Assembly: GCA_002049455.2 (NCBI GenBank)
Contig: KV918818.1
Location: 62,001 to 126,000 of the forward strand
DNA from: Porphyra umbilicalis
Lineage: Eukaryota > Rhodophyta > Bangiophyceae > Bangiales > Bangiaceae
Direction: 5' to 3'
DNA length: 64,000 bases
A model generated the notes under the pieces. It did no database searches and was not told where the DNA came from. It saw nothing but the letters and a program-made list of their open reading frames with translations. Position 1 is the stretch's first letter. The number at the start of each line of letters is the position of its first letter. A program made the translations under genes and the position numbers. This document shows, piece after piece, positions 43,295 through 54,097 of the stretch.

Positions 43295-44557
43295 TCACCT
43301 TTCCGGCGGCAGCGCCCCCGCCCCCCCCCCCCCCCCCGGTCCCACGGCAGCGCGCCGTCGTACACGCGCGCCCCACAATACCGAAAGAGCCCGCTGAGCG
43401 CCTCGCACCCCTGCGGGTACGGGTGGTAGCGCACGTACGGGTTGCGCCCAGCGCGCTTGGCCGTCAGCGCCGCCCGCGCGCACGCGTACGGGTCGGCCGC
43501 AATCGCCGCGGCGGTTGCGCGCTCCCCCGCCACCGCCGCCGCCACCGCCGACGGCGCCGCCGCCGCCGAGGCGCCCCCCGGGTCAATGCCGACAAAGCGA
43601 AAGGCGGGCGCCGGGAAGCGCAGCGCGTGCCGGTGGAGGCGGCTAAACCGCCCGCGCTTAAACCCAAACGACACGACCGTGATGCGCGCGGGGTACGCGC
43701 CGGCCACTTGGGCAAAGCGGCAGACGGAGAAGAGGAGGTTTTCAAAACTGTCCCGCGCGTGCTCCTCCGTGACTGCCCGCCGCGCCACGGCCGACGCGGG
43801 CCGCGGGCCGACGGTGGCGCCGTCGCCGCCGCCGCCGCTGGCGTCGCCAACACCGTCGCCGACGCCGCCGTCGCCGCCGCCGCCGCCGCCGCCGCTACCG
43901 CCGTCGCCGCCGCCAACGTCGGGCGGCACGGGCCCCGGCGCGGCGGCGGTGGCATTGGCCCACCACCCGTACGTGTCGGCCACCCGCCAGTACGTGTCGG
44001 CTTCGGAGCGGGGCCCCGCGCGCGCGCGCGTTTGCCCCCCCGAAAAAACGAGGAGCGCCGCCGGGTCGGCCGCGGCAACGGCCACGCCCGCGCGGATGTG
44101 GGCGACCATGGAGGCGACTTGGCCCGCTTGGAAGCCCTCCAACACCCAATTCCGCTCCTCAGCGAGCGCCGCGGGGGACCACTCCCGCCCGCGGTACACG
44201 GCGTGGCCGGCGACCATGACGAGGTGGGTGAGCGGCGGTCCGCCGCCGGGGGGGGCAAAGGCGCCGCGCAACGCCGCCGCCGCGTCGGCGGTCGGGGCGT
44301 CGCCGGCGACGACCGCCGGCCGCGCAACGGACGCGGGGGGGGGGGGGCGGGGGGGGCGCGCCCGCCGCCACCCGCTGCGGCCCGCCGACGCCGCAGCCGG
44401 TGCGGAGGAGGGCGGTGGCGACGAGGCCGAGGGCGGCGAGCCACACGGCAACGGCCAGGGCGGCGACGGCCGCCAGCCGCCGGGGGCGGTCGACGGGAAC
44501 GCCCAGCCGGCCGAGGCGGGAGAGCGCCGCGGCGAGGCCATCCCAGCGGCTTCCGCC

Positions 44558-44589
<32 letters not shown>

Positions 44590-44944
44590 CGCCGCCGCCA
44601 TCGGCCATCCGCGGGCCGCCGCCGCGCGGCGGCGGGGCGCCAAAGCTGCCCCCCCGCCGCCGGGACTTGTTCCCCCCGTACCCCGACGTGGACGTGGAGA
44701 GCGGGAGCAGCGCCCCGGTTCTACTGCTGCTGCTGCTGTCGACGGCGGGGGCGGGGGCGCCGCCGCCGCCGGGGACGCTGCTGCCGCCGTCGCCGCCGTC
44801 GGTGCCGCCGTCGTGGTTGGGGGCCCCCCCGCCGGGGGCACCGGGGAGCCCGACGTAGACGGTGCCCCCGCCGCCGCCGGCCAACGCCAACCCCGTGAGG
44901 CTCGTCGACGACGGCGGCCGCGGGGGCGCGCCGGGACCGCCCAT
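43295..44944 (-). CDS. DUF218-family type II membrane protein
   Basis: The ATG at 44944 starts a Gly/Pro/Ser-rich cytosolic leader of about 150 residues, then a membrane helix AAVAALAVAVWLAALGLVA near 44430. After a G run near 44337 the frame changes and the DUF218 domain follows: THLVMVAGHAVYRG, EERNWVLEGFQ, LLVFSGGQTR, SEADTYWRVAD, then after a Gly-rich insert EEHARDSFENLLFSVCRF, ITVVSFGFKRGRF and FRFVGIDPG. In the family these form a Rossmann-like fold; bacterial members (SanA, ElyC) act in envelope metabolism and fungal ones are uncharacterised. The end is uncertain because a G run near 43325 sets the final frame; with the frame used here the stop is at 43295. The topology suggests an ER/Golgi lumenal domain. 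Function is unknown. Confidence 0.7.
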
Positions 44945-46996
44945 GCGCGCGGCCGCGGCGAGCCGAGGCGCGGGGGCGGAGGGGGGGGGGGGGCGCAGTC
45001 ACATTCAGGCGGCCACCGCACCGTCGACCACCGCCACTGCCGGGGGGGGGGGCGTCAGGGGCACCACACGGAGAAGCGGTGCGCGGTCAGCCGGACCTAC
45101 CGGTGGGGAAGGCGGCGGGGACGTTGGGCGCCGCGGCCCGCGGCGGCCACAGCGCCGCCGCCGTGTCGGCAATCGCCGTCGGCAACTCGGCCGTGTCAGG
45201 GGTGGCAGGCGTCCGCTCGGGGAAGTGCGACTGTCACCCGCTGGTGGCAGCATCGGTGGTCGCACCAGAACGGATCTCGAGGCTAAAGTACGTAATAGAG
45301 CCGACGCCATTGTACTTGCTTAGTGCATCAGTGCAATACTGGACTGGACCTGCAGAGGGGGCCCACCATCACAAATTGGCATGATACAGATTTGTCCGGA
45401 TTAGCGTGCGTCGATGATGTGCTCGTACGGCAACTCGAGAGGCCACTAACCAGGCGCGTCCTCTCATGCATCGTGTGGCTTCTACGAGACACACGAAGCA
45501 TTGCATAACGTGAACCGAAGAGGCTTGCATCCCAGGCGCTTGATTCACAGCGGTTCCAAATCGCCGGGATGGAGCACTCGACGATAGAAGAAATGTACGC
45601 GCTTCTTCCGGAGGTTCTGCACCTCTCCCGCGTTGCTCGCATCTCTCGTGAAGCTGTTCAGAAAATGTGCAGTGCATGGCCCCGAAACTGCATGAACTGA
45701 CGACACAGAAGCAGACGACTGCTTCTTTCGCCGAGCGACGGACAACCGATGACGACGATATACTGGGAGCGCAACTTGAGAACCACAGTACGACTCAAAG
45801 GACACCTGACCCGCGGTCTCACAAGTTATGGAGGTGTCAACAGTGTCCACGAGCCAGGGTGCTGCCTGAAAAGCGGGGTCCGAAGCCCATGGGAGGAATC
45901 ATATGTTCTTCTGTGTAGGCTACCATAGCAGCCCAGCAATGCTGATGCTGCACTTGCCTCGTATCCTTCGGTGTTGTCCCCTGTCGCGGCGCTCTCAAAG
46001 CTGTGCGTCGCGTCAACAGGCTGTCAATCAATGCGAAAGTGACATTCTTAGAGGATCAGCTTCAACGAGCAATCGCGATTGGGCCAGGTCACCGTTCTCG
46101 CAGTCGCTGAGGAAAGAAGGGGTCACCAGAGGCAAGGACTCGCGGCGGACTCGTGACAGCCACGAGGAGACGCAGTTGACGTCCCGCTGTCAGTATCAAT
46201 GCCATGCACAGCGGGATCTCGCTCCAGAGCAAGTCCGACAGAGGCAGGAAACACTGGTTGGACGCCTTCAATCCCTATACAGTTCTACAGCGGGGCACCC
46301 AGGACACTCTGTTGACTGGCGACCGCAGAACATGCGGCACCGGACCAGCAATGTGGGGTCCCCGTTGGTCCGGGCCAGCCAATTTCGTCTTGGGACAGCC
46401 TCGCCACCTGGTGATTGGCCACTACACGTGGTGTGCGGTAATCGCAAGGTCCAGCCTGGTGTGCAGGGCCCCCCTATAGGATATTGACGGACACGCACGC
46501 CGGCATTCCCCGCTATCCAGGAGGGCCGGCGCGGACGTGACTGTGAGCTCATGAGCCCCAATCAACCGACGGCAGGATGAGAGGACCGCCTGACACAAGC
46601 CCTGCGGTGGTAGGATATCGGCCCCTGCCGCGCACGGGGCCTTGCGCGCCCGCCTACCGTATTTAGGCCAAGGGCCAAGCGCGAGACATGATGGGGCGAC
46701 CACAGGACCGTGTCCCACCCACGCCCGCATGCGTCTCTCCCCCCATCCCTGCCCCATTGCCCCGTGACGAGGACGTGCCGTCCACTCCCCGCCGGTGGCG
46801 TTGCGGAAGCGCTACCCCCCCCCTCCCGCGACACCCCGGCTTACCTTCGTCGTGCATGTAGAGTGCATACGTTCCCTCCCGAGGACCCCCCCGCCGTCCG
46901 TGCTCGCACGGCCACGTGACGCGGATGCGACGAGCACAGTCCCCCTACCACGGGACTCTGCAGCGGCCGTCGCCCCGCCCCCAAGCGCCGCCGACC
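44945..46996. promoter_or_regulatory. 2-kb intergenic region, AT-richer core
   Basis: Both ends are GC-rich and the middle (about 45280-46640) is near-balanced in base composition. Open frames up to about 195 codons exist but show no domain or conserved codon bias. It must hold the promoters of the DUF218 and MFS genes, which diverge from here. Confidence 0.35.
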
Positions 46997-48778
46997 ATGG
47001 TTGCCCCGGCGGTCCCTGGCCCCGCGGCGACGCGCCCCCGCCTCGGCCGCCTCGTCTTCCCCTCCTTTTTCGCGCTCGGCATGGGCGCCACCGACGCCCT
47101 CTTTTACGTCTACCTCATCGACTCGATTCGCAACCTTGGCGGCAAGCCGCTGCATGGCCTCGGCGCCCTCGCCGCCGGCGCGGCGGCTTCGCTCATCCTC
47201 GCGCCGCTCGCCGCGGCAGTGTCGGACCTCAAGCTCGGCGGCCGCAAGCCGCTGACGCTCCTCTTCAACCTCATCTCCCTGCTCCTCGCCGCGGCGGTCG
47301 GCATCATCGTCGGCACGGCGCCGGGCGAGTCGGCGGACGGGATGCGGGACCTGCCCGGCCGCGCCGTCGCCGTTGCCATTGCGGGCGCCGTGTACCGGGC
47401 GCTGACGCTCTCTTCCCCGTCCGTACCGACTCTTATTGAGACGAGCCTCCACGGCGACGCTGCCGGCTTTCCCGCCCGCCGCGACGCCGCACTGTCATTT
47501 TTTTACATATGGACGCGGGTGGGGCTCTTTGGCGGCAGCCTCGTCGCCTTTCTCATGCCGAGCCGCACGGAGCCGCTGTGGTTCCTGGTCACCGCCGCGT
47601 CAATTGGCGTCGTGACGCTCGCCATGAGCAGCGTGCTCGTCCATCGGCCGCCCGCCAAGGCGCCGCTGCCGCCCGGCGCGGATCCGCCGCCGCCCAAGCC
47701 GTCCGTCTTTGGCAAGATGGTTTCGGACCAGAAGAAGGCGCTGCTGCGGACGCCGCCGGGCCTACTCCAGCTCTACGTTACCTGTTTCCTGTATGGTATT
47801 GCGTATGGGCAGTTCAACGCGATCGTCGCGCCCTACTACTCGCAGGTTATTTTTTCCGAGCCTGCCGGCAGCATGAAGACTGTCCGCTGGACAGCCATGG
47901 CGTCGCTCATCAACATTGGTGTCGGCCTCTTGACAGACGCGCTCGCACCAAAGGCCGCCAAAGCCGTCGGCCCCCGCGCGTCGCGGTGGTTGTGGCCGGC
48001 CGCTCTGCTCATTGGCGCCGGCCTCTTCACCGGCCTGGTCCTGGCGCAGGAGCCGCCTGTGGCCATTTCGCTCCTTAGCTCCCACGCCATTGTCATTGCA
48101 GGGCACTCCTTCTTCTCCCTCGTCGGCGCGGGCGCGCTCGTCCACCCGTCACTCCGGGCGACGACGTTTGGGGCGCGGCTCGCGTCGCAGATTGCGGGCA
48201 ACGTCGTCGGCAACTTGCTGGCGGGCTACCTCGGCGGCCGTCGCGACGAGGGCTTCCGCGACGTCATGGCGCTGAGCGCAGCGGTGTGCGTCGCCGCCGC
48301 CCTCGCGGCGTTGGCGGTCGGCGAGTTTCCCCCGCTGGAGCGTGCCAAGGGCGTTGCGACCAACGCCAACGTGCTCGTTAGTTATACCTTTGGCAAGCAC
48401 CACAAGTCGAGCTGGGGGCCGACCGTCGCTGCTGCGGCGGCGGCGTCCGCAGCGGGCGGCGGCGGCGGCAGCGGCGGTGGGGGGCCCGACGGTGGCGCCA
48501 CGGTCGTCGATGGTGCCGCTCAAATCCATGGCGACGTGGAGGCAATCAAGCAGCCGGCGTACACCAAACTCGGCACCGCCCCCGAGTGGTCCATGGACTA
48601 CTGGCGAGACGACGAGTGGATGTACGAGGAGGAATTTGCGGCGCTGGCCGTGCCGGAGATGTCCCCTTTGACGCCGACGCCGTCAGGGATGGGGCAGGGT
48701 GGCGGCTTTGGGGGCGAGTACCCTCCGCCGGGCCCGCCGCCGGTGACCATTGGCAACTTTGCGGACGGTTGGAAGTGA
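46997..48778 (+). CDS. Major facilitator superfamily transporter
   Basis: This intronless gene encodes 593 residues from the ATG at 46997 (gaccatggtt). About 11-12 hydrophobic helices are visible, for example FPSFFALGMGATDALFYVYL, TLLFNLISLLLAAAVGIIV, FFYIWTRVGLFGGSLVAFL, LWFLVTAASIGVVTLAMS, LQLYVTCFLYGIAYGQFNA and AVCVAAALAALAV. The charged loop DLKLGGRKPLT after helix 2 fits the MFS signature position. A cytosolic loop with a Pro-rich run splits the two halves near residue 225. The C-terminal 130 residues are soluble: a Gly-rich linker, then an acidic Trp/Tyr/Met-rich tail. The end of the sequence does not tell the substrate. No transit peptide was recognised. Confidence 0.85.
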   Translation: MVAPAVPGPAATRPRLGRLVFPSFFALGMGATDALFYVYLIDSIRNLGGKPLHGLGALAAGAAASLILAPLAAAVSDLKLGGRKPLTLLFNLISLLLAAAVGIIVGTAPGESADGMRDLPGRAVAVAIAGAVYRALTLSSPSVPTLIETSLHGDAAGFPARRDAALSFFYIWTRVGLFGGSLVAFLMPSRTEPLWFLVTAASIGVVTLAMSSVLVHRPPAKAPLPPGADPPPPKPSVFGKMVSDQKKALLRTPPGLLQLYVTCFLYGIAYGQFNAIVAPYYSQVIFSEPAGSMKTVRWTAMASLINIGVGLLTDALAPKAAKAVGPRASRWLWPAALLIGAGLFTGLVLAQEPPVAISLLSSHAIVIAGHSFFSLVGAGALVHPSLRATTFGARLASQIAGNVVGNLLAGYLGGRRDEGFRDVMALSAAVCVAAALAALAVGEFPPLERAKGVATNANVLVSYTFGKHHKSSWGPTVAAAAAASAAGGGGGSGGGGPDGGATVVDGAAQIHGDVEAIKQPAYTKLGTAPEWSMDYWRDDEWMYEEEFAALAVPEMSPLTPTPSGMGQGGGFGGEYPPPGPPPVTIGNFADGWK

Positions 48779-49815
48779 GTACAGTACCTGCTGGTGAGAG
48801 TGCTGAAAAGGGACGGGTGACTTGGGGATGGTTACTTCTGGAACCGCTCATGCATTCCTGCTTTTTCGAGACGTGCGCTCGCAAGCGCTGCCTGTATAGT
48901 AGTACTGCATGACCGACTCTATAAAACGTACGTAGGGACTTGTAAGTGCCTGCTCCGTGGGTCTCTCCACAGGCGCCAGGTGTGCACCCCTCTGGTGGCT
49001 TGGTGGGATGTAGAGCCGAACGCCAGGCCTAAAGCACGCTGCTTGCCGGTGCAGGAGGCGATCGCACGACTGCCAAACGGTGGAGCTTCTGGAGACCAGG
49101 GTGACTCAGCACGGACCAATCTCTAGAAAGTGGCCGCGCTGGTTCTTTTTCTGTTGCCCTGTCGCAGCCGAACACACCGCCCTTCCCTGGGTTCTGCGAC
49201 CCGCGGCGTGCGGCAACGCGTATACGTGCCATCCTATTCAGCCAACCTGACAGAACGTGGCGCATGATTGCGATGACAGGCAGGTACATACAGTAGTCGT
49301 ATGACTGGATTGACAGAGGTCACTGTTGGAGTGCGGGATTTTTTGGAAAACGGCTGTACAGCTGTCGCAAGAGAGCTCCAAATCGGCCTCTGCGAGACCC
49401 CACGAAGGCCGACTGGCAACACTTTTGCAACAGGTGAGTGCGGGATGCTTGAGAGAACTGCTGCACCTCGTACCTCTGTAGTCTCTACCTGTGTCATGGT
49501 CGCGCGACATCGCACTTGCTGCCCACTGCCCTCGACAATGAGCCGTTGCGAGTGACAGAAAAATAGTTTCAACAGAAGGTTGGTGCCATCGCACTAACGC
49601 TACCCGCCTCTGATCGTGGGAGAGAGGTCTTTGATTGCGCTATCCTGGGGTGGGCATCCTGTGCAGCAATATCCCACTCTGGCCCGACCCTCCGGCCGTA
49701 GAAAGCGAGACCACGACCCCTCACACCCAGCGGCAGTCGTGTGCTTACGCAACCGGCCACCAATCGAGAAGTGAACGCGCCTCGCGGCCCACCGTGCCCA
49801 CCCACCTGCGCTTCC
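48779..49815. other. Convergent intergenic region, nothing supported
   Basis: It is balanced in base composition, with several short open frames but no motif. tctataaaacgt near 48920 looks TATA-like, but no gene follows it. Confidence 0.35.
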
Positions 49816-52800
49816 TTACGAGTTGCTGCGGTAGAATTTGTCCGGGCGGTCCCCCCCCGGCGGCAAGTCGAGCGCCCCAAATGAGCGCCGCCCCAGCACC
49901 GACGCCAGCGGAGAGTTCAGCGGCAGCAGCCCCGCCTCCCGGGGGCTCGGCAGGTTGAACGAGCCGCCGCCGCCAAACGCCGACCCAAAACTCGGCGACA
50001 TGAGCGACTCGGAGCCGTACGGCTCGCTGGGGAGGCTGCCAAAGCAGCCAGCGTCAAACGGCGACACGCCAGGGCCGACAGCACCCAGCGGAGTGCCGCC
50101 CCCGCCAATAGCCGAGAAGGGAGGCCAGCCGGCACTGCCGGCAACGCCCCCACCACAAATGCCGCCGCCGAGCGACAGTGGACTCGCCAGGGGGGGGGCG
50201 CCGCCCCGCGGGGTGAGCAGTCGAAAGGCGCCGGCGCCAGCGCCCCCCGTCGGGTAGAGGGCGCCGGCCGATCCCAAGCCGCCACCGCCGCCGCATCCGG
50301 CGGCGGCGGCGAGGGCGGCAGCAGCGGAAGGGGTGGTGCCCCACCCGCGGACGAGGGCGGAGCTGCCCCCCGAGCCGAGGCTGCTCGGGTTCCCGCTGCC
50401 CGTGGCCGACCCAAGGACCCCATCCACCCCCGCGTACGTGCCGTCGCTGTCCCCGCTGGCGGCGGCCACAAAGCAGAGCGGCGGGACGGCCTCAGGGAGG
50501 GCCACCGTCAGGTCTCGCTTATAACCGCCGACAACGCCAGCGGCAGCGGCAGCAGCCGCCACCGCCGCTCGCTCGTGGCCATCGCGGGCGGCCGCAGAGG
50601 ACGTCGGAGAGACGCTGGCAGCATCACCGTCGGACCAGCCGCCTGGGCGGGCCTCTGCAGGCGGATGTTCACCACTGGCGGCGGCGCCAACAGTCTGCAG
50701 CGAGGACGGCCCAACGCCGGACAGCTGCGCCTCGGCGGCCCCGCCGGGCGCGGCCGCGGACAGCGCCTCTGCAGCGCCAGAGCCTTCCAAGTCATGCAAC
50801 CGAAGCACCGGTGGGGGTCCCTGGCGGCGGACGCCCCGCCCGCACGGCGTTGAGGTGCCGTCCGTGGCAGCCACAGCTGGCGGCGGCCCACCGGCCAACG
50901 AGGTCGGCGGGCGGCTCACGGCGGTGGCGGGCTCGGCGACAGGTCGCCGAGGGGGCGGAACCGGCGCCGCGGCGGCGCCGCCACTTGGCGCCGGGGCAGC
51001 CGCAGCCTGGACGGCGGTGGGCCCCATCTCGAAAGGGTGGAACCCGCCGCCAAAGCCCGCCAACCCGAGCGTGGAGCTCAGGTGTGCCGTGGCGGTGCTC
51101 GGCGTCATAGGCGACACCGTGGCGGCCAGAGTATTGTCGAGGCCCGCCATACCGCCGCCGTCGAACACCGCCGCGCAGGCCGTGGTGTGTGGGTGGCCGG
51201 GGTGGCCACCCGGTCCCGCCGCGAGGGACGCATCTGCAAAAGGGCCCCGAGAGCGCCCATACGCGTCGAAAAAGACGGTGCCGTTGGCGGCACGGCCAGC
51301 CGCCAGCTGGGGGCCGGCTGCGGACCCAGGCGGCCTGCTCTGCACGGGCCCCCCGGCGCCACTGGTAACGCCTCCAGCAGACGACGCTCCCGCACCCTGC
51401 GCGGTGAGTACAGCGGCGGCGGCGTGGTGCATCGCCGCCACGCCGTTTTCTGGCGGCCGCTCCAGCTGGCCGGCACCACCCCCCCCGGTCGGGTCCCCTA
51501 CGGGGCCGAGCGGCGTCGGGTAGTAGGCGGCACGGCCGCCGGTCGGGCCCAGCCGATTGTACGCCCCCGGTCCACGACGCGCCACGCCTGGTCGCCCGAC
51601 GCCGACGGGGTGGGGCTTGCGGGCGGGGGGCGGCGCCAGGGGGGCGCCCGACGAGGTGACGGCGCCGCCGCCACCCCCCGCGACGGCGGCGGTGCCGTCA
51701 AAGCTACCTCCCAGGCCGGGACGTGGCATCCCCGCCGGCCGCCCGTCGGCGCCGAGGGAGGAGTTTGAAGCGGAGCCAAGTCGGCGAGATGCCGCCACGC
51801 CCGCCGCGAGCGCTGCGTCCCGGAGGGCCGCGTGGTTTTTGGGCACGTTGATAGCCACCTTGGCGGCGGCGGGATTGTGAAACTGCACGGGAGGAAACAG
51901 GAAATGCATGGCGGCAGCTCGGTCAGAAGGGGAAGGAGTGCATACCACGAAGCAACAGCACGCAAGGGCGTCGCCAACCAGGAGGAGCGCGTTCTAGTTT
52001 AGAATACCGCACAGCAGGAGCTTCAGCAGAAACCACTTGCACACAGCACTCCGACGCCCCACGCATCGGCACGAAGACGCATAGGCGGGAGCAAGACAAC
52101 GTACGTTTTTAAGGTTACGCCGCTCGGCAGGCCCCGAGTAGTTAGCATACCGCAGGAACACCTTGTCCATGTCGGTGTTGCAATACTCAAACAGCTTGCT
52201 CTTGCCATTGAAAACAACGACGCTGATGTCGCACCCGCAGAGGACAGAAAGCTCCATGGCCTTTTTCAGGAGCCCATTCTTCCGCTTGGTGAAGGTAACC
52301 TGATCGTGAAAGAAAAATAGACCGCACCAGCCGGACGCGCATAACACAAGCATGAGGAACAGAGGGAGGCAAGAGCAGCGGCAACGCAAATGTCAGCACC
52401 AACGAATCGCTCGGTCACACGGTGGCGTCACGAACGACGGAGCAGACCTGGCCACACAAGCCTGACCCCCGAAGGGCTACAGCGACAAAGACGACGGCGC
52501 ACACGCCGGTCGCTCCGACGACCCCAAGTACCCCTGCCGAGCACTAACGCGGTCCGCCCATGGACCAACACACCGAGCTGAACTCCACCCACACCCTTCC
52601 CACCCCCTCCGCTCACGTACCTGACGGTTGCGCTCGTCCGGAATGTGACGGATGAGGATCTTTTTGCGGAGCGCGCCGCCCCCCCCCGTTGACTCGTCGT
52701 CCCCGCTGGTCGCCCGCTGCCCAGACACCCCACTGGCCGCGCCATCGTCGACAGTCGCCCAGCGGCCCGACACCTTGGCCCTCTCCCGCGCACTCTTCGC

Positions 52801-52842
52801 CGCCCCGCCGCCACCACTGCTGTGCTGCACCAACGAGGACAT
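49816..52842 (-). CDS. MADS-box (MEF2-type) transcription factor, three exons
   Basis: The exons are 52621-52842, 52105-52299 and 49816-51882, giving 827 residues. The MADS domain spans about residues 57-115: RKKILIRHIPDERNRQ from exon 1, then [39 protein letters not shown] from exon 2. [25 protein letters not shown] is the MEF2/type II signature. After it, DMDKVFLRYANY resembles the MEF2 extension. The remaining 680 residues, one exon, are Gly/Ala/Pro/Ser low complexity with no plant-type K-box visible. MADS proteins bind CArG-type DNA as dimers in the nucleus. Both introns start GTACGT and splicing leaves the domain intact. The start at 52842 leaves a 56-residue Ser/Gly-rich leader before the domain, which is unusual since MADS domains normally sit at the amino end. 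Confidence 0.93.
51883..52104 (-). other. Intron 2 of the MADS-box gene
   Basis: 222 nt, donor gtacgt, acceptor gtgcag, phase 0. It lies just after the MEF2-like extension. Confidence 0.88.
52300..52620 (-). other. Intron 1 of the MADS-box gene
   Basis: 321 nt, donor gtacgt, acceptor gatcag. It splits the MADS box exactly between RNRQ and VTFTKRK. Confidence 0.9.
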
Positions 52843-54097
52843 GGCCAGACCGCCGGCGGCCGTCGGCACAACGCTGGACCCCCCCCCGGGCCTGACCACC
52901 CCCCCCCGTCCCCCCTCCCCCCGACGCCTCCCCCAAGAGTGACCGTGAGAACCGGTTCTCGTACCGCCGACGACCGCCGCCACCGCCACCGTGGCCGGGC
53001 GTCCGAGGAGGAACGTCGCGGCCGGCGTGACGCCCGTGTGGCCCCTCCCACGGATTGGGCGTGACGCGGATTGGGGGAGTGCACGGCGACGGGCGGAGCG
53101 GGGCGGGGAGAGAGTATGGCGTCCAGCACCAAAGTGGAAGGGGTGGGATGCACCAGAACGGGCGCGGGCGGGCGGCGGCTCTCAAGACCTGGCCCGGCCG
53201 CTGCCGTCCCGCCCACCCGCCGCAGTCGCGGTAGTCTCCTTTCCGGCCGTCGCGCTGCCCCCGCGCCAGGCATCGGGAGGCTGCCCAGACATAGACCACA
53301 GCAATCAGAGCGAGCAAAACACACAAGCACAGCGACTCAATCGGCCCCGTCCCGACCGCCACCGCTGCGGCCGACAGGAGCGCCCGCGCCGCCAGGAGCC
53401 GCTGTCGGGACGACTCGAAACGCCAGGTGAGCTCATCAGGACGGATCGCCGGCGCACCAGCAAGGCGTGGCGCAAGCGGGCGAACCCACCAGGCGGGTCG
53501 GAGGGCCCCCCCCTGGGGATGCGCAACGGGGGACGTGGGCAATACGTCCCGTGCCGCGGTGGGGATGGACGCTACGTCGCACCGGCGGCGGCAGGTGCAC
53601 GGGTGCGTACCGGCGCGTTCCCACCACAGCCTGCCAAGCAGGCAGGGCGGGGTAACGCCGACCGGGGAAGCGGATTACGTGGCCATCCCGGGGCATACAG
53701 CGGGAGCAGGGTGTGTTGATGAGCAAAAGTGTCCGTGCAGTGCCTGCAGCTGCCGGCCATGCCGGTGGCGGTGGTGCGTCTTGTGTCCTGGTTCCGCACA
53801 CCAAAAATCAAGAACGGAGAAGCGGAGAAGCGGAGGATGATCAATGCGTGATGCGGTCGCTCGAATAGATTGATGACGATTTTGCAGATATTTGGGATCG
53901 TGGTCCGTGCATTGGGGTGGAGGCCCGAAGTCGATGTGGTTGATCCGCGACCCCTCTGCGCGAGGTGCGCGAGCAGCGCTTCTTCCATCGCCTGCCACCC
54001 CCCCGTGACCCCCCCCCCCCAACCATTGTTCTCCTTCCTCCCGTTGCCTCTTTCCCTCTTGCACCCCATTGTTCCTCCAACACTTCCCCTTTCCACC
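52843..54097. promoter_or_regulatory. Divergent upstream region (MADS-box / two-helix protein)
   Basis: 1.25 kb between divergent start codons. The 52843-53420 part is GC-rich without a supported gene. Near 53810-53890 it is AT-richer. The last 100 bases before 54098 are pyrimidine-rich. Confidence 0.4.

Noticed and set aside
48915-48930. tctataaaac as a TATA box
   Set aside because: No gene starts downstream of it; the region lies between two converging genes.
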